Source: Chaenocephalus aceratus
Lineage: Eukaryota > Chordata > Actinopteri > Perciformes > Channichthyidae
Direction: 5' to 3'
Assembly (NCBI GenBank): GCA_023974075.1
Contig: CM043801.1
Span: 23,045,236 to 23,109,235, forward strand
DNA: 64,000 nucleotides
Made by a program: the position numbers and the translations under genes. The notes under the pieces were generated by a model. It was not told the origin of the DNA. It worked only from the letters and a program-made list of their open reading frames with translations, and made no database searches. Positions 10,324 to 21,790 of this stretch are shown piece by piece; the stretch's first letter is position 1, and each line of letters starts with the position of its first letter.

Positions 10324-12505
10324 CAGCGGCGTAGCTGTGGGTGGGCCCGGGTGGGCCTGGGCCCACCCACATGCACGTCTGGCCCACCCACAGCCAATCA
10401 GCGCTTCATAGCGCAGAACCGGGAAGCCCAGAAGGAAGTGCCACAAACTGCAGTTCATCTAGTGGCCGACAGGGGATGGATGCAAAAAGGAGTAATTCCC
10501 ATAGACCCCATGTTAAAATGCCCAACTTTACAGGAGAAATAAACATGTTTCTAGCCTGGATCCAATAAAACTTATTCTGGATATAGTTAGATTCCACCTT
10601 CATGACAATGGAATAGGGAGTGCATTTTTTTACCGTGAGTTTTTATAGTAAGTAAAGTAACTTTTGCCGTGAGTGAATGAGCGAGGGGGCGGGGCAGTTT
10701 ACACACACGCAGCTGCTACATGCAGCAACACACACACACGGAGGAGATGGCGGAGAGAACGCGCTCCGAGGTGTGGTTAAACTATAGTCGTGTCGATGGG
10801 GACAATACTCGTTACCAAAAGTGGAATAAGAGTTTAGCATGTCAGGGGCGGTAACACTAGCAATGTGTCTAAACATTTATCAAAAGTGCTCCACATCCAG
10901 ACGGAGGAATGCACCGGGTTCCACTGCCTTTCTAGTAGCTCTGTAGCTTCGTCCACGAGTAACGTTTCCACGTCAGGTGTTATGTATGCTAGCAGCAACA
11001 CACAGAGTTAACTACATTATACAAACATGGGTTATGATTAGAGGAAACTGAGTTATTTATTTTGTTAAAGTTTCAGCTATTCTGTTTACAGTTCTGTCAT
11101 CAGATTATTTAATACGATTTGTTAAAACATTGTTGTTTCTTTTGATGTGAAATATTATTTATTTAATTTAAATAAAAAGCAATGTTAGTTTTTGTTCACA
11201 ATTTGTTTAGTTAGTTTACCTTATTTTTGTCTCCAAAATAACCGATAAAAGTAATGTTAAAGGACCGGATCGATAAGACATAGACATAGACATACTTTAT
11301 TGTCATTTCAACGAGACACAGAGTGTACTATTACAACGACATTTCGTTGTACTGGCTTACAGGAACAGGACAATATAAAAACTTGCTAAAATTGTACATA
11401 TAAATAAATAATAGTGATGTGGTGCTGATAAAATTAAAGATAAAGTGTGCGTTTAAATATAAAGACTTACTATACATATAAATAAAATAGACATACTATA
11501 CAAATATGTGCTCTTTACATAATAATGTAATCTTTATGTTACTGGTCTACTTGCTATTCAGCAGTCTGATGGTTTGGGGGAAAAAGCTATTGCAGAATCT
11601 GGCTGTTTTGCTCTTAATGCTGCGGAACCTCTTGCCGGAGGGCAGCAGGGAGAACAGAGCATGGTGAGGATGAGTGGGGTCTTGAAAAATGTTCTGGGCT
11701 TTTGTCAGGCAGCGTTTCTGAGCGGTGTCTCTGATGGGAGGGAGAGAAACTCCGATGATCTTCTCTGCTGTCCTGACCACTCTCTGCAGAGACTTCCAGT
11801 CTTTGGCGTTGCAGTCTCTCGACCAGGTGGAGATGCCGCAGGTCAGCACGCTCTCTATGGTTCCTCTGTAGAACGTGGTGAGGATGGGAGGGGGGAGCTG
11901 TGCAGGAAGTGTAGGCGCTGCTGTGCCTTCTTAAATAGTGATGTAGTGTGAGTGGACCAGGTCAGGCTGCTTGTGATATGCACCCCCAGGAACTTGGTGC
12001 TGGCTGTAGTCTTCACTGCTGTGCCGTTGATGTGGAGTGGTGGGTGACGGTGCTTTTTGTTCCTGAAGTCGACAATAATCTCTTTTGTTTTATCGACATT
12101 CAGCATCAGGTTGTTGGTGTTACACCAGTCTGTCAGATGTTTCACCTCCTCCCTGTAGGCCTGTTCGTTGTTGTCCCTGATGAGTCACTGTTGTATCGTC
12201 TGCGTACTTTATGATGTGGTTGGTACTGAACCTGGAGCATAAGCATAAGCTCTATCGATAAAAGTAGTAGTACCGTTAAAGCCTTAACGATACCCATCCC
12301 TATGTGGATGTCAGTTTTACACACATTCTGAGGCTGCCGTGCCTATGTTTTTTGTTTTCACTGCTAATTTATGCTTATGTTCTATTAGTGCATTAAAAAA
12401 TCATTAATGAAGTTTCAGCTCAGACCCCACGCTTAATATGTCTCCCCCTGGCCCACCTACATTTCTCCAGGCTCACCCACACAATAATTCCTGGCTACGC
12501 CACTG
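10324..12505. mobile_element. Non-autonomous DNA transposon with terminal inverted repeats
   Basis: The left end CAGCGGCGTAGC and the right end GGCTACGCCACTG are inverted copies with one mismatch in the first 12 bases. Next to each lies sequence rich in CCCACCCAC. No coding region of its own is recognised. It contains a LINE fragment (about 11280-12240). I could not find a convincing target-site duplication, so family and exact ends are uncertain. Confidence 0.5.
11280..12245 (-). mobile_element. LINE 3' fragment (Rex/CR1/L2-like), minus strand
   Basis: The minus-strand frames at 11855-12145 (NNLMLNVDKTKEIIVDFR, FLGVHI) and 11547-11849 (LQRVVRTAEKIIGVSLP) are the C-terminal part of a fish LINE reverse transcriptase and its tail region, split by frameshifts. 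The 3' end, at the left, carries (TATGTC)n. ATCGATAA occurs on both sides (near 11270 and 12254) and may be its target-site duplication. Confidence 0.65.
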
Positions 12506-12670
12506 TTTTCAACACATGATGGGAAACTTTCAACTTTTTCAAAATATGTTATACTTTTTAAAATATTCAGCTTTTTAAAGTCTTTTTTTTAACATGGAAG
12601 TTATTGCAATACATTTGAGCTTTAATAATTAACACACACACACCCTCTCTCTCTCTCTCTCTCTCTCTGA
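12506..12670. other. AT-rich DNA and (AC)n(CT)n microsatellite
   Basis: AT-rich sequence, then ACACACAC and a CT repeat at about 12632-12669, just before the probable 5' end of the Tx1-like LINE. No gene seen. Confidence 0.5.
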
Positions 12671-13394
12671 TTGTGAGTGGACCGGTGAGTATAGCAGAGC
12701 GATCGTTTAAAGTGTTACAACTTTTCAAACCATTGTTTACAATTCATTTTTCTCTGGGTGATAGTTTATGTCTTTGTGCATCACTTCGCCGACTTTGGTG
12801 TTTTTTGGTGGTGTTGTTTGGTTGCACTGGTGAATTGTTTGTCTAACGGAGGGTCCACACTACAGCTTCAAAAATAGCTTGGAGCTGGGCGTGTCTGGAG
12901 CTTGGGGATTTTATTCAAGCAACACGACCAACAACCAATCACATGAATCTCCCGCCCGCGACATACAGAGCAAAAACCCCCGGGGATTTTATGCGAGCAA
13001 TATATATATAAACTCCCCAAACAGGCGAAAACCTACCAGTTTCCCCCACTGTCTCTGCCACCTCCCTCCATGCCTGGTTCCTCCGGTTTGTATCCCGGTA
13101 GGTGAAGAGGGTCTGGTCATACAAAACCGGGTGATTCGCTACGGCGATAGTTAGTTTCTCCTCCGACTTTTTTTGAAATATAGAAATGAACGGCGGGATA
13201 TCTCTCCCAGTTTAGACGCGGTTTGATTGGCTACGGCAGGGGTGGGGAACCTTTTTCCTCTCAAGGGCCATTTCAATTTGTACAATATCCTCCGAGGGCC
13301 GTATACAAGTTATTGATCTCTGCTTAAAAATACTAAAATCACAGATTCATTTCGCCTTTCTTTCATGCTGTGCAAAGAAAAAACAACCTCTTAA

Positions 13395-15463
13395 AGAGCC
13401 TGTGACACCATCCCAACAACTGTTGTGCAATGAAATATTGGGCTACTAGTAATCTCGAACCGTCAGTTTAAAAAAGAAAAAGCGATACCGTTCCGTTAAA
13501 TATCAATAATTTCGAACATCGCGGGGAAATTCCTTCGTCTCATTTTGAAGTTTTGGGGGAAGCCGGAAGTGACGTCAATGCGGGAACGCTTCGAGAGCCA
13601 AACACGGACAAAGTGTGTTGTCATGCGTAGAAATGGTGAATTACTGAGTTCAGGCACGTTAATAACGTTTTAATGAAGTTGACTACAGTATATTCATATT
13701 TGTCAGTGCTTTCATGTCAATCCGGCGACATAAACATAGATGATTGTGGTGAAGATGATGATTACATTAGGATTAAAAATCGGGAGTGAGAGCTGCTGAA
13801 TTTCCTCCCGTCGGATGTGATATAAAAACATATCGATTATTTTTGTGGTTGTAAACTCAAGTGGATGAAACTACATTTATTAGTGCTTTCATGTCAATTC
13901 GGCGAACATATGATACATTAAATGATCGTTTGTTTGAGCCGGTCTGCATTTCCTGATGAGAAAACAAACCGATGCTTTTTGTAGTTGTAGTACACCAACA
14001 TGGATTAAACGTGTGTTTTTTTTACCACAATGTTGGGGAAATTAATGGATAAAATGCACGGATTATTATTATTATTCCCACTCCGATCGGGACACTAGGT
14101 CCACCGTTTCCCCGCAGCGAGGCTCCCCCCGTTGACAGTTTACGTGGGCTGGGTGCAGTGGTGGACTGGCCATCGGCGGGACGAATCCCGATGGGCCGGT
14201 ACCGAAGTGGGCCGGTCGGATAAGTCACCAGCACATCCCCCATAGGCGGCGCGTGAGGCTCAGGTTTGAGAAGGCTAAATAACTTCTTTTACCTGACGCT
14301 GCCCGCCTCCGGCGTCTATAGAAAATAGATGAACTCAGTATGCGGAGTTTAAATCTCTCAAGTCATATTACAGGATAAAGGAAATACAGTTTAAACTGCC
14401 GTATGCAGAGAAGACGCCGACGTGTCGCACTTATCATTCATATTACATCATCAATCAGATCATCGATCATATAATATCATAATATATCATATATTTCCTT
14501 ATCTGAGTCAGCTTCTCCAGCCTCATCTGGCCGTGCAACACTCACAGTGTCACAGACTGTATGCAGAAGTATTATTTAACACATTATGTTGACGAAACAC
14601 TCGAGACAAATGTAATTAAAGTCAGATCCACGCGTGTCTTAGACGTGAACGCGCTCTCAGCTGGAGAGAGAAACCCTGGCTTGATTTACCGAGTTGATAA
14701 CCAGCGTCGTCGGACCGCTTAGCGAGATCTCGTTTGTTAGTTTGTTGTTGTTGTTAGTTTGTTACTCAAACATATCCAGGGTCTGTTGAACTGGCTTCGT
14801 AGTACAGGGCACAGGTGGCTAGCAGCGCTAATGTCAAAGACACAGACATTATACATTATATTTGTATTTTACCAGGATGCAGTGACACAAATATTTACAT
14901 ATTTACATTTACTATATACAGCACCTGCCGCCCCTGACATCCCCACTCCCCCCGTTGACAATTTACTAGCGGTACCGAAGTGGGCCGGTCGAGAGTCCCG
15001 GGATGATTTGTAGTCCCATTCCACCACTGGCTACATGACCATATGATCGCCCATATTGACGCACCTCATTCCTAAACTTCTAACAGATACAACATAAACC
15101 GATCCTTCAGCCTCATATGAGCTCTCAGACACGTTCAACATTAACCTGTCATCGCTGTCTGAGCTTGCTGCTGTGTGCGCCGCCGTGCGTTTACATCTGA
15201 CTGTATATATATAAAGGTTTACATGCAGATGCTGGGATCCTGGACGGTGCAGCTGGAGCGCTGTGCCCGCAATGACGTCACCCATCATTTGGCGGGACTT
15301 GAAGAATCCGCGAGAAGATCCAGAAAATTGTCAACATTGAAGGCAGATTAATGGTTATCAAAGTACAAATATCCAAAATCAGTTCAGTAACGGTTTTCAA
15401 GGGGACAATATGTACTCAAATTGATGGGTTTGGATGATGGGGGAAAACCGTGTCACAGGCTCT
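13395..15463. mobile_element. DNA transposon with TTAA target site, nested
   Basis: 14-bp inverted ends AGAGCCTGTGACAC...GTGTCACAGGCTCT are flanked by TTAA at 13391-13394 and 15464-15467. TTAA duplication is the mark of piggyBac and Kolobok elements; which one cannot be decided because no transposase is visible. The interior contains CRE-like TGACGTCA sequences (13571, 15275) and a segment with duplicated blocks (14124-15029). Confidence 0.75.
14124..15029. repeat. Segment with direct repeats and CAGTGGTGGA inverted ends
   Basis: CAGTGGTGGA at 14156 and its near complement CCACCACTG ending at 15029 look like transposon ends. Overlapping this, CTCCCCCCGTTGACA with following bases occurs at 14124 and again at 14947, and GGTACCGAAGTGGGCCGGTCG at about 14197 and 14971. 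It is either a fifth-level insertion or a rearranged tandem copy; the flanking 8-mers (GCTGGGTG and GCTACATG) match only partly. Confidence 0.4.
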
Positions 15464-15716
15464 TTAAAGGAATGGTATGCTCATGACACTCATTTTTAAA
15501 TAATTATCATCCGATAAAACAGACCAGTCTCTGCCAGTCTCTCTCTTTTTTTTTTTTTAATCCGATGACATTATCAGTGATTTTAAACTGATTATATACC
15601 GAAATAACATCAACACTGTGGGCGCCGCCATTTTGCGGACGTGACGTAAACCATGCGTTTGGTTTTCGAAGACACGTTGATCTCCATGTTATTTACTGTA
15701 GTTTCTCTCTTCAAAT

Positions 15717-16067
15717 ATGCCTCACTGTATCGCGAAATATTGCCACAATTCTGATAGGAACAATCCACGGAATGCTCGGTTCCATCTGTTGCCAAAAGGT
15801 AAGCGTAAGAAGTACATTCGGAGGCAGTGGCTAGCGAAATGTGGCCGGCCCGAACCGAAAGATTCACAGGCTCATGTATGCAGCGAACATTTCAAATTTC
15901 CGGACGACTACTCTGAGAGTATGATAAAACATAACATGGGATTTATGGAACAACCATTACTTAATGGAGATGCAGTACCATCGGTCTTTCTGGTGTCATC
16001 ACCGACCAGGACACCAGTTCGGCCAGTTGAGGGCATGCTCCCCCCCGGGAAGATTTTTAAATGTTGA
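15717..16067 (+). CDS. THAP-domain protein, transposon-derived, N-terminal part
   Basis: 116 residues from ATG. Residues 1-85 form a THAP zinc finger of the C2CH type: MPHCIAKYC at the start, conserved W near residue 38 (RRQWLAKC), VCSEHF for the last Cys and His, and AVPSVFL near 83 in the place of the usual AVPxxF. THAP domains bind DNA and occur in P-element and Kolobok transposases as well as host factors. The ORF stops soon after the domain; no catalytic domain follows in the next 500 bases, so it is either a first exon or a decayed fragment. A CpG-containing region with GACGTGACGTAA lies just upstream. Function unproven. Confidence 0.65.
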   Translation: MPHCIAKYCHNSDRNNPRNARFHLLPKGKRKKYIRRQWLAKCGRPEPKDSQAHVCSEHFKFPDDYSESMIKHNMGFMEQPLLNGDAVPSVFLVSSPTRTPVRPVEGMLPPGKIFKC

Positions 16068-16752
16068 AGCAGATCTCTTTTTCTTTATGGATATTTTACA
16101 AATCACTCACCTTTCAAACTGTGCTCTTATTTATTAATAACAACTTTGTTTTACTGTCATATTAGTATTTTATACCTGTTTACTTTATTCTCTTAACTAT
16201 AATGATCATATAAAGATGTGCCTTTACCTCACTGGTTGGAGAAAAAGCTTCTTATATTTGTTAGCATAGCTAGCTAACCAGATGCTAATAACAACAAAGT
16301 TATTGACTGTATGATCAGTATGACAGATGAGCAGATCGCCACTGGGCTTTCAACTAAAGACACAGCCACGCAAAAACTGCGGCATGTCCACAGCTCCTTA
16401 TGGGTACTGCAATTTCTCGAAGTGCCGGAGTGACTTCTGGTGCTCTCCATCAGAACTACACCCCTGTCAGACGAGACATATACCACGTGATGACACATTA
16501 GGCTCGTGTTGTGTTCAAGTACCCTGACCTTGGCTAGGAAAAACAGACACTCGCTTGTTTAATTTTTTTGCGGTCTAGATTTCTCTAATTTTTTTCTTTT
16601 TTGCTTGTGTTTATAAATTACCTCGAGGGCCGCACCAAATTGTCTCGCGGGCCGTATACGGCCCGGGGGCCGGAGGTTCCCCACCCCTGGGCTACGGCTT
16701 CAGCTGTCAGATTTTGGGAAACGGGATTTGATTGGCTGGCGCTGGCTACTCC

Positions 16753-16807
16753 GGCGTCTCCGGCGTCAGAAGTTGAACATTGTTCAACTTCTGTCGCCGG
16801 AGACGCC
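16753..16807. repeat. Palindrome, 26-bp arms, 3-base loop
   Basis: Arms 16753-16778 and 16782-16807 pair with one mismatch around ATT. It lies in the right-hand part of the 12844-16940 transposon. Confidence 0.7.
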
Positions 16808-16981
16808 TGAGACGGACCGCTCTGCTACCCACAATTCAGTTTGGCGAAAAAGTGCGGCTACGTGACGTCACCCCATTGAAAGTGAATGGGCAGATTGGAG
16901 CTTTCGACGCTGTCGACGCTGTAGTGTAGACGGGCCGTAATTGTTTGTCGAGCGGCTGCAGCTGCAGTCACGCCGCCAGGT

Positions 16982-18701
16982 ATGGCGTTCCGTGGCAGCT
17001 GCGCTGTGTTAGAGAAGCTGACTCGCCAACACGCCATCAAGCTCTCTCCACCTGTCGGTGTGTCGGTGGAGGAGTGTGGTCTGGCTGTGGGGGCTGTGGT
17101 GGGATATGGCAGAGTTAAATCTGCCTCCCGCATGAACAGTGCAGTGGTTATTTTTTTAGACTGCACGGAGAAAGCTAACCAGCTGGTGGAGAGCGGGCTA
17201 GTGATTAAAGGGATGCTGTTACCTGTGCTACCCCTTGTCACTCCAGCTAAAAAAGTAATCATCTCAAATGTACCCCCGTTTCTGAGAAACGATTTGTTGG
17301 AGAGAGAGCTGGCTCGACACGGGCAGCTTGTGTCTCCCATTAAGTTGATCCCCCTGGGCTGCAAATCCCCGCACCTCAAGCACGTTGTGTCTTTTAGGAG
17401 ACAGGTGCTTATGGTCCTGAAAAAGGATGAAGGGGAATTAAATCTGACTCTCAAGTATAAAATTGATGATTTTGTGTATACTGTCCATGTTACGTCTGAC
17501 AGTTTGAGATGCTATGGTTGTGGAGCGGCAGGACACCAGATCCGCGTGTGCCCGGAGAGGGCGGGTGACGCGCCCGGGGTGTCTGAGCTCGCAGCCGGCC
17601 CGACGGTGCCTGCGGCAGAGCCGCTACAGATTGCCTTGTCCGCGGCCGGGCCGCCGGTGCTGGGATCCGCGCCTGCGGCAGAGCCGCTGCAGAGCCGCTG
17701 CAGAGCCGTTGCAGAGCCGCTGCAGGTCCCTTTGCCCGCTGCCGGGCCGCCGGGTGATGGGGTCCGTGCCCGCGGCAGAGCCGCTGCAGGTCCCTTTGTC
17801 CGCGGCCGGGCCGCCGGTGCTGGGGTCCGCGCCCGCAGCAGAGCCGCTGCAAGTCCCTTTGCCCGCTGCCGGGCCGCCGGTGATGGGGTCCGCGCCCGCG
17901 GCAGAGCCGCTGCAGGTCCCTTTGCCCGCTGCCGGGCCGCCGGTGATGGGGTCCGCGCCCGCGGCAGAGCCGCTGCAGGTCCCTTTGCCCGCTGCCGGGC
18001 CGCCGGTGATGGGGTCCGCGCCCGCGGCAGAGCCGCTGCGGGTCCCTTTGTCCGTGGCCGGTCCGCCGGTGCTGGGGTCTGCGCCCGCGGCAGAGCCGCT
18101 GCCGTTTTTTTTGTCCGCGGCCGGGCCGCCGGTGCTGGGGTCCGCGCCAGCTGCGGAGCTGCTGTCGGTTGCTTCGCCCGCGGCGGAAACGCCGGTGGTG
18201 GAGCCGCAGGTCAGTCGGTCAGGGGCAGAGCCAACGGTTTCACGCGTGGAAAGCACACAGGCAGCCGGTACACACAGTATCACACATACGGACACTCAGG
18301 TCACACAGGAAGCAGATAGTGAGCACACTGCAGCCAGAGTGGCTGAGTCTGTTCTGGAGGATGTGGTAATGGATGAGGATTTATTAAGGTTACCTGTTAA
18401 AAGAAAAAATGAACAAGTGAGCAAAGGAAGTGTGACTCAAAAAGGGAAGGTGTCAAAGAAGGAGTTGCTGTGTTCCTCCTCTCAGCCAGAGGGAGTCCCA
18501 GAGGACTCAGAGGACAGTGACAGCGAGTCATTCTTTGACATCGTTGAGGTAGCAAAGGGAGAGGAGTATTCTATCCAGAGGATCAGATCCTTTCTGGCGG
18601 AAACTAAGGGGTGGAGGGGGGTGAAGTTAGAGGATTTTTTTGCTGATGTGCAGATATTTCACAATGCTGCCAGGGTTCTCATGCGCGCAAAGAAGCTTTA
18701 G
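16982..18701 (+). pseudogene. Tx1-like LINE ORF1 (nucleic-acid-binding protein)
   Basis: Reads as about 570 residues if one extra G in GCCGGGTGATGG near 17748 is allowed for; other copies of the repeat have GCCGGTGATGG. Residues 1-175 hold a region resembling the gag-like/RRM part of Tx1-type ORF1, then a CCHC knuckle CYGCGAAGHQIRVC near 178-191. From 17616 to about 18170 there is a proline/alanine-rich tandem repeat with a 63-bp (21-residue) unit of the form AAEPLQVPLPAAGPPVMGSAP, about eight copies. The C-terminal 180 residues are charged. It would bind the LINE RNA. Stop at 18699-18701. Confidence 0.8.
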
Positions 18702-18865
18702 GGGAACCTTTCTTCAGTGGCCCAGAGAAGGCTCGTTTAAAGAAGATACTTCAGAGGATTAGAGAGGAAACTGCAAAGAATTATGAATAAGTACATCTTG
18801 GTTTTATTTTTTATTTATCTTCAGCCAGGTTTTTGATTTTGTTAGGATGCAACTATAATTTCATT
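18702..18865 (+). other. Spacer between LINE ORF1 and ORF2
   Basis: About 165 bases between the ORF1 stop and the ORF2 start codon. No separate gene. Confidence 0.6.
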
Positions 18866-20281
18866 ATGAGTGACCAACCTGATCTCACCAGAATGCGTGA
18901 CTCCACCACGACTTCTTAACACCACAATGAGTGGTGGAGTCACGAACTTTGTTACATTTGCGTGTCTGCACCACGCAAACAACCCCAATGTAAAGTGAAT
19001 GAGGCTCCTTTGTCGTGGTGCACACACGCATTTCTACCACATCCTGCAGTGAGCTTTTATTCTATAAAACGTTTTTAAAATCTACTTTATAGCTTGTAGT
19101 AACTCACGGGAGGCTTCTTTTATTTTATTTGTATTCATAATAATTTTTATTTTTTGTCAGAATGTATTATGGTGCATTAGTTACGAATTTTTGTTCTCAA
19201 AAAACAGTGCATTGTGTGTAATACAATTGTGATTTTTATTACATTAGTTAGTTTTTAAGGAAGGCCAGAGCTTCAGCTGTGTCAAATAGATTGTTCCCTT
19301 TACTTAACGTTTTTTAAAAGAACATTATATTCCAATTTGATCATGTCCCCTTTATTGTAGGTTACGGAGAGCAATGTGAGCATCCATTCCCATTGGATAA
19401 CGGAGGATTTTACACCCGGAAGTAAGCATTCTCTTTACTGTCGATTAATTTTACAGTGCTATCTGCACTACTCATCGACTAAAAAACACCAGATTATCCT
19501 TGTTGATTACACAACATTGATTGGTTTAAATTGTGTACAATGCTTTTGTAATTTCCCCCTTCGATTCGGAGAAACAAATATTTGTTCAGTTTAGGATGGC
19601 CGAAGACACTACACTACCCAGAATCCTCAGCTATTGTTCCGCAAGCTCTGTGATTGGTTGACCTCCAACTGCATTCCATATGAAAAAAAACGTTTCGTAA
19701 AAGATAAATCCTACTTTATTCAGCAGTGCTTGTTTTACTCTTTGAAAGTCATCACATGAATGCATTGTAATAAATGGTTTGGCTGCATTAAATATTACAC
19801 ATCTATCATAGCTCTGTATTTGTATTTATCTACAGAGATCGGGCTCAGAATAGACCGGAAACTATTCTTTTACCGTTCTGTTTTAATTTCACAATAAAGT
19901 TAGTAGTAATAATTTGTTTTGATATTATTGTTTTTTGTTAACTATTAAACCGCTGGTTCATGTTAAGACCATCTTTTCTGTGTTGCTGTGGGTTTTTTCC
20001 ATCACTTTTGTGTTACAAATATCAAAACAGTAACTAAATATATCCGTCGTAAACTAAACCAGAAACAGCAGTATATTTTATTTTGTTAACACTGTAAACT
20101 TGACAGCTTTTTAACCCAAACCACCTACTGGTTAAAGCACGTTATTACACGTTTAGAGTAATATTGAAATCTTGAAAAGGGATGTCCAAAATAGCAATTA
20201 TATACAGTTTTGTAGAGAATAACGAGTAATGTATATACTTTATAGGGATCTGCAGATACTTATTTACTCAAGCACCAACAA

Positions 20282-20350
20282 TCATTACATTACATTACAT
20301 TGCATTTAGCTGACGCTTTTATCCAAAGCGACTTACAGTAAGTGCGTTCG
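20282..20350. repeat. Interspersed repeat with (ATTAC)n start
   Basis: (ATTAC)n followed by CATTTAGCTGACGCTTTTAT and CCAAAGCGACTTACAGTAAG, a motif that occurs widely in teleost genomes. No coding capacity. Confidence 0.55.
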
Positions 20351-20624
20351 ACCAACAAAATACAACCTTGAAGAAAAACAGAATCATATAAGTACATCAG
20401 GCTTCATAGAGCAAAAACATTTCAAGTGCTACTCAACTGGCTTTAGATAAGCCAGTCCTCCAATCAAATATCTCTCCTGATTGTTGGCACTTGACAATCA
20501 CCTTCCCTGAATTTTACTCAGGTGTAACTAAAGTCTGCTTTAAGGGTTGTTTATATTTCACATCATTAATCAGAATCTGTAAAGTAACTAAAATAAATGT
20601 AGTGGAGTAAAAATACCAGGTTAA

Positions 20625-21790
20625 CCTTAAAGAAAGCCCTCAGGATTATAAAAGACCCCCATCACCCCAGCCACAAACTGTTCTGTCTGCTGCCGTCTGG
20701 CACAACAGCCGCATTCTAGGAGAGGATGTGGCTGTTGTGGAGGACTATAGTACCTGGGAGTGCACTTATGGGCTGAACTGGAGGATCAACACTGACGCTG
20801 TGTACAAGAAGGGGATGAGCAGACTCTATGTTCTGAGGAAGCTGAGATCCTTCCACGTGTGCAGCAAGATGCTGGAGATCTTCTAGTCTGTTCTGGCCAG
20901 TGCACTCTTCTTTGCTGCGGTCTGCTGGGGGGGCAACATCAGAGCCGGTGACACCAGCAGGATCAATAAACTGATCAGGAAAGCTGGGTCTGTCATCGGC
21001 ATCAAGCTGGACCCCTTTGAAGCTGTGGTGGAGAGGAGGACACTGAACAGGCTGTTGTCCATGACGGATAACCCCACCCATCCTCTCCACCTGCAGCTGG
21101 ACAGTCAACGGAGCTCCTTCTCCAACAGACTGCTGCAGCTCCGCTGTCACAAGGACCGATACAGGAACACATTCCTGCCCACTGCAATAACTCTGTACAA
21201 TAAATCACCTCTGGCTGGAAGAGAACTCTCTGCTCCATAGTTTCTCTAATACAACCTCGCTGTACATTGTTACACATATATAATCTGTTCAATATTTGAT
21301 ATTCCATATTCCATTGTCATATATTTTTGAATATGTATATTTGCATATATAATATCTACATGTATGTTTTCTATTTCAACACGTATATTTTCTATTTTCT
21401 TTTCTTTCTATTCTTATTTATTTGTGGTTTTGTTTTTATTGTAAAATGCCTTTTATGCTGCTGCAACAAAAACAATGTCCCAAATTGGGATCAATAAAGT
21501 ACCATCTTATCTTATCTTATCTTACATCCGGACTAAAACCACCAGACTCAGGGACAGTTTCATCCCACAGGCCATAACACCTGAATTTTGAAATAACATC
21601 CATAACATTCATCTGGCTGCTACTTAGAAATGATTTGTCTAATATATCATATATTCCAATCACTTGTATAGACTCTTATTGCACTATTTCACTTTTTACT
21701 ATTTTACTATTTTTCTTTTTGTATTGACTTGCACTATTTTTTCTGTTTATCTGTTTTATTGTGTTGCACTGTTGGAGGAGCCTGTGACCT
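20625..21790 (+). mobile_element. LINE fragment interrupted by a second LINE fragment
   Basis: The outer fragment (about 20625-20704 and 21530-21790) is a LINE 3' tail whose sequence reads across the insertion: CTGCTGCCGTCTGGCA before it, CATCCGGACTAAAACCACC after it. The inner fragment (about 20710-21525) encodes the C-terminal region of a LINE RT on the plus strand (GGNIRAGDTSRINKLIRKAG, then LQLRCHKDRYRNTFLPTA) with one in-frame stop at 20884-20886, and ends in AATAAAGTACC and (TCTTA)n. Both appear Rex/CR1/L2-like. Confidence 0.65.

Larger units (their letters stand above)
13237..16689. mobile_element. hAT-type element with 8-bp target-site duplication
   Basis: The ends CAGGGGTGGGGAACC and GGTTCCCCACCCCTG are perfect 15-bp inverted repeats, flanked by GGCTACGG at 13229-13236 and 16690-16697. 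The 8-bp duplication and the CAGGGGTGGGGAACC terminus are typical of hAT elements. The terminal regions contain 'GGGCC' repeats. It carries a further insertion (13395-15463) and a THAP-domain ORF (15717-16067). No hAT transposase was recognised in it. Confidence 0.8.
12844..16940. mobile_element. DNA transposon with 9-bp target-site duplication, carrying nested elements
   Basis: TTGTTTGTC occurs immediately outside both ends (12835-12843 and 16941-16949). The ends, TAACGGAGGGTCCACACTAC and the complement of GTAGTGTAGACGGGCCGTAA, are imperfect inverted repeats. Its own sequence is only about 640 bp (12844-13228 and 16690-16940); the rest is a nested hAT. It is non-autonomous, and a 9-bp duplication would fit Mutator-like elements, but family assignment is inference. 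It interrupts the LINE 5' UTR. Confidence 0.75.

Noticed and set aside
10316..12513. Target-site duplication for the CAGCGGCGTAGC element
   Set aside because: Flanks (TTAATTG and TTTTCAAC) do not match, so no duplication is claimed.
20716..21307. Minus-strand ORFs of 144 and 101 residues
   Set aside because: Antisense shadows of the plus-strand LINE RT C-terminal region.
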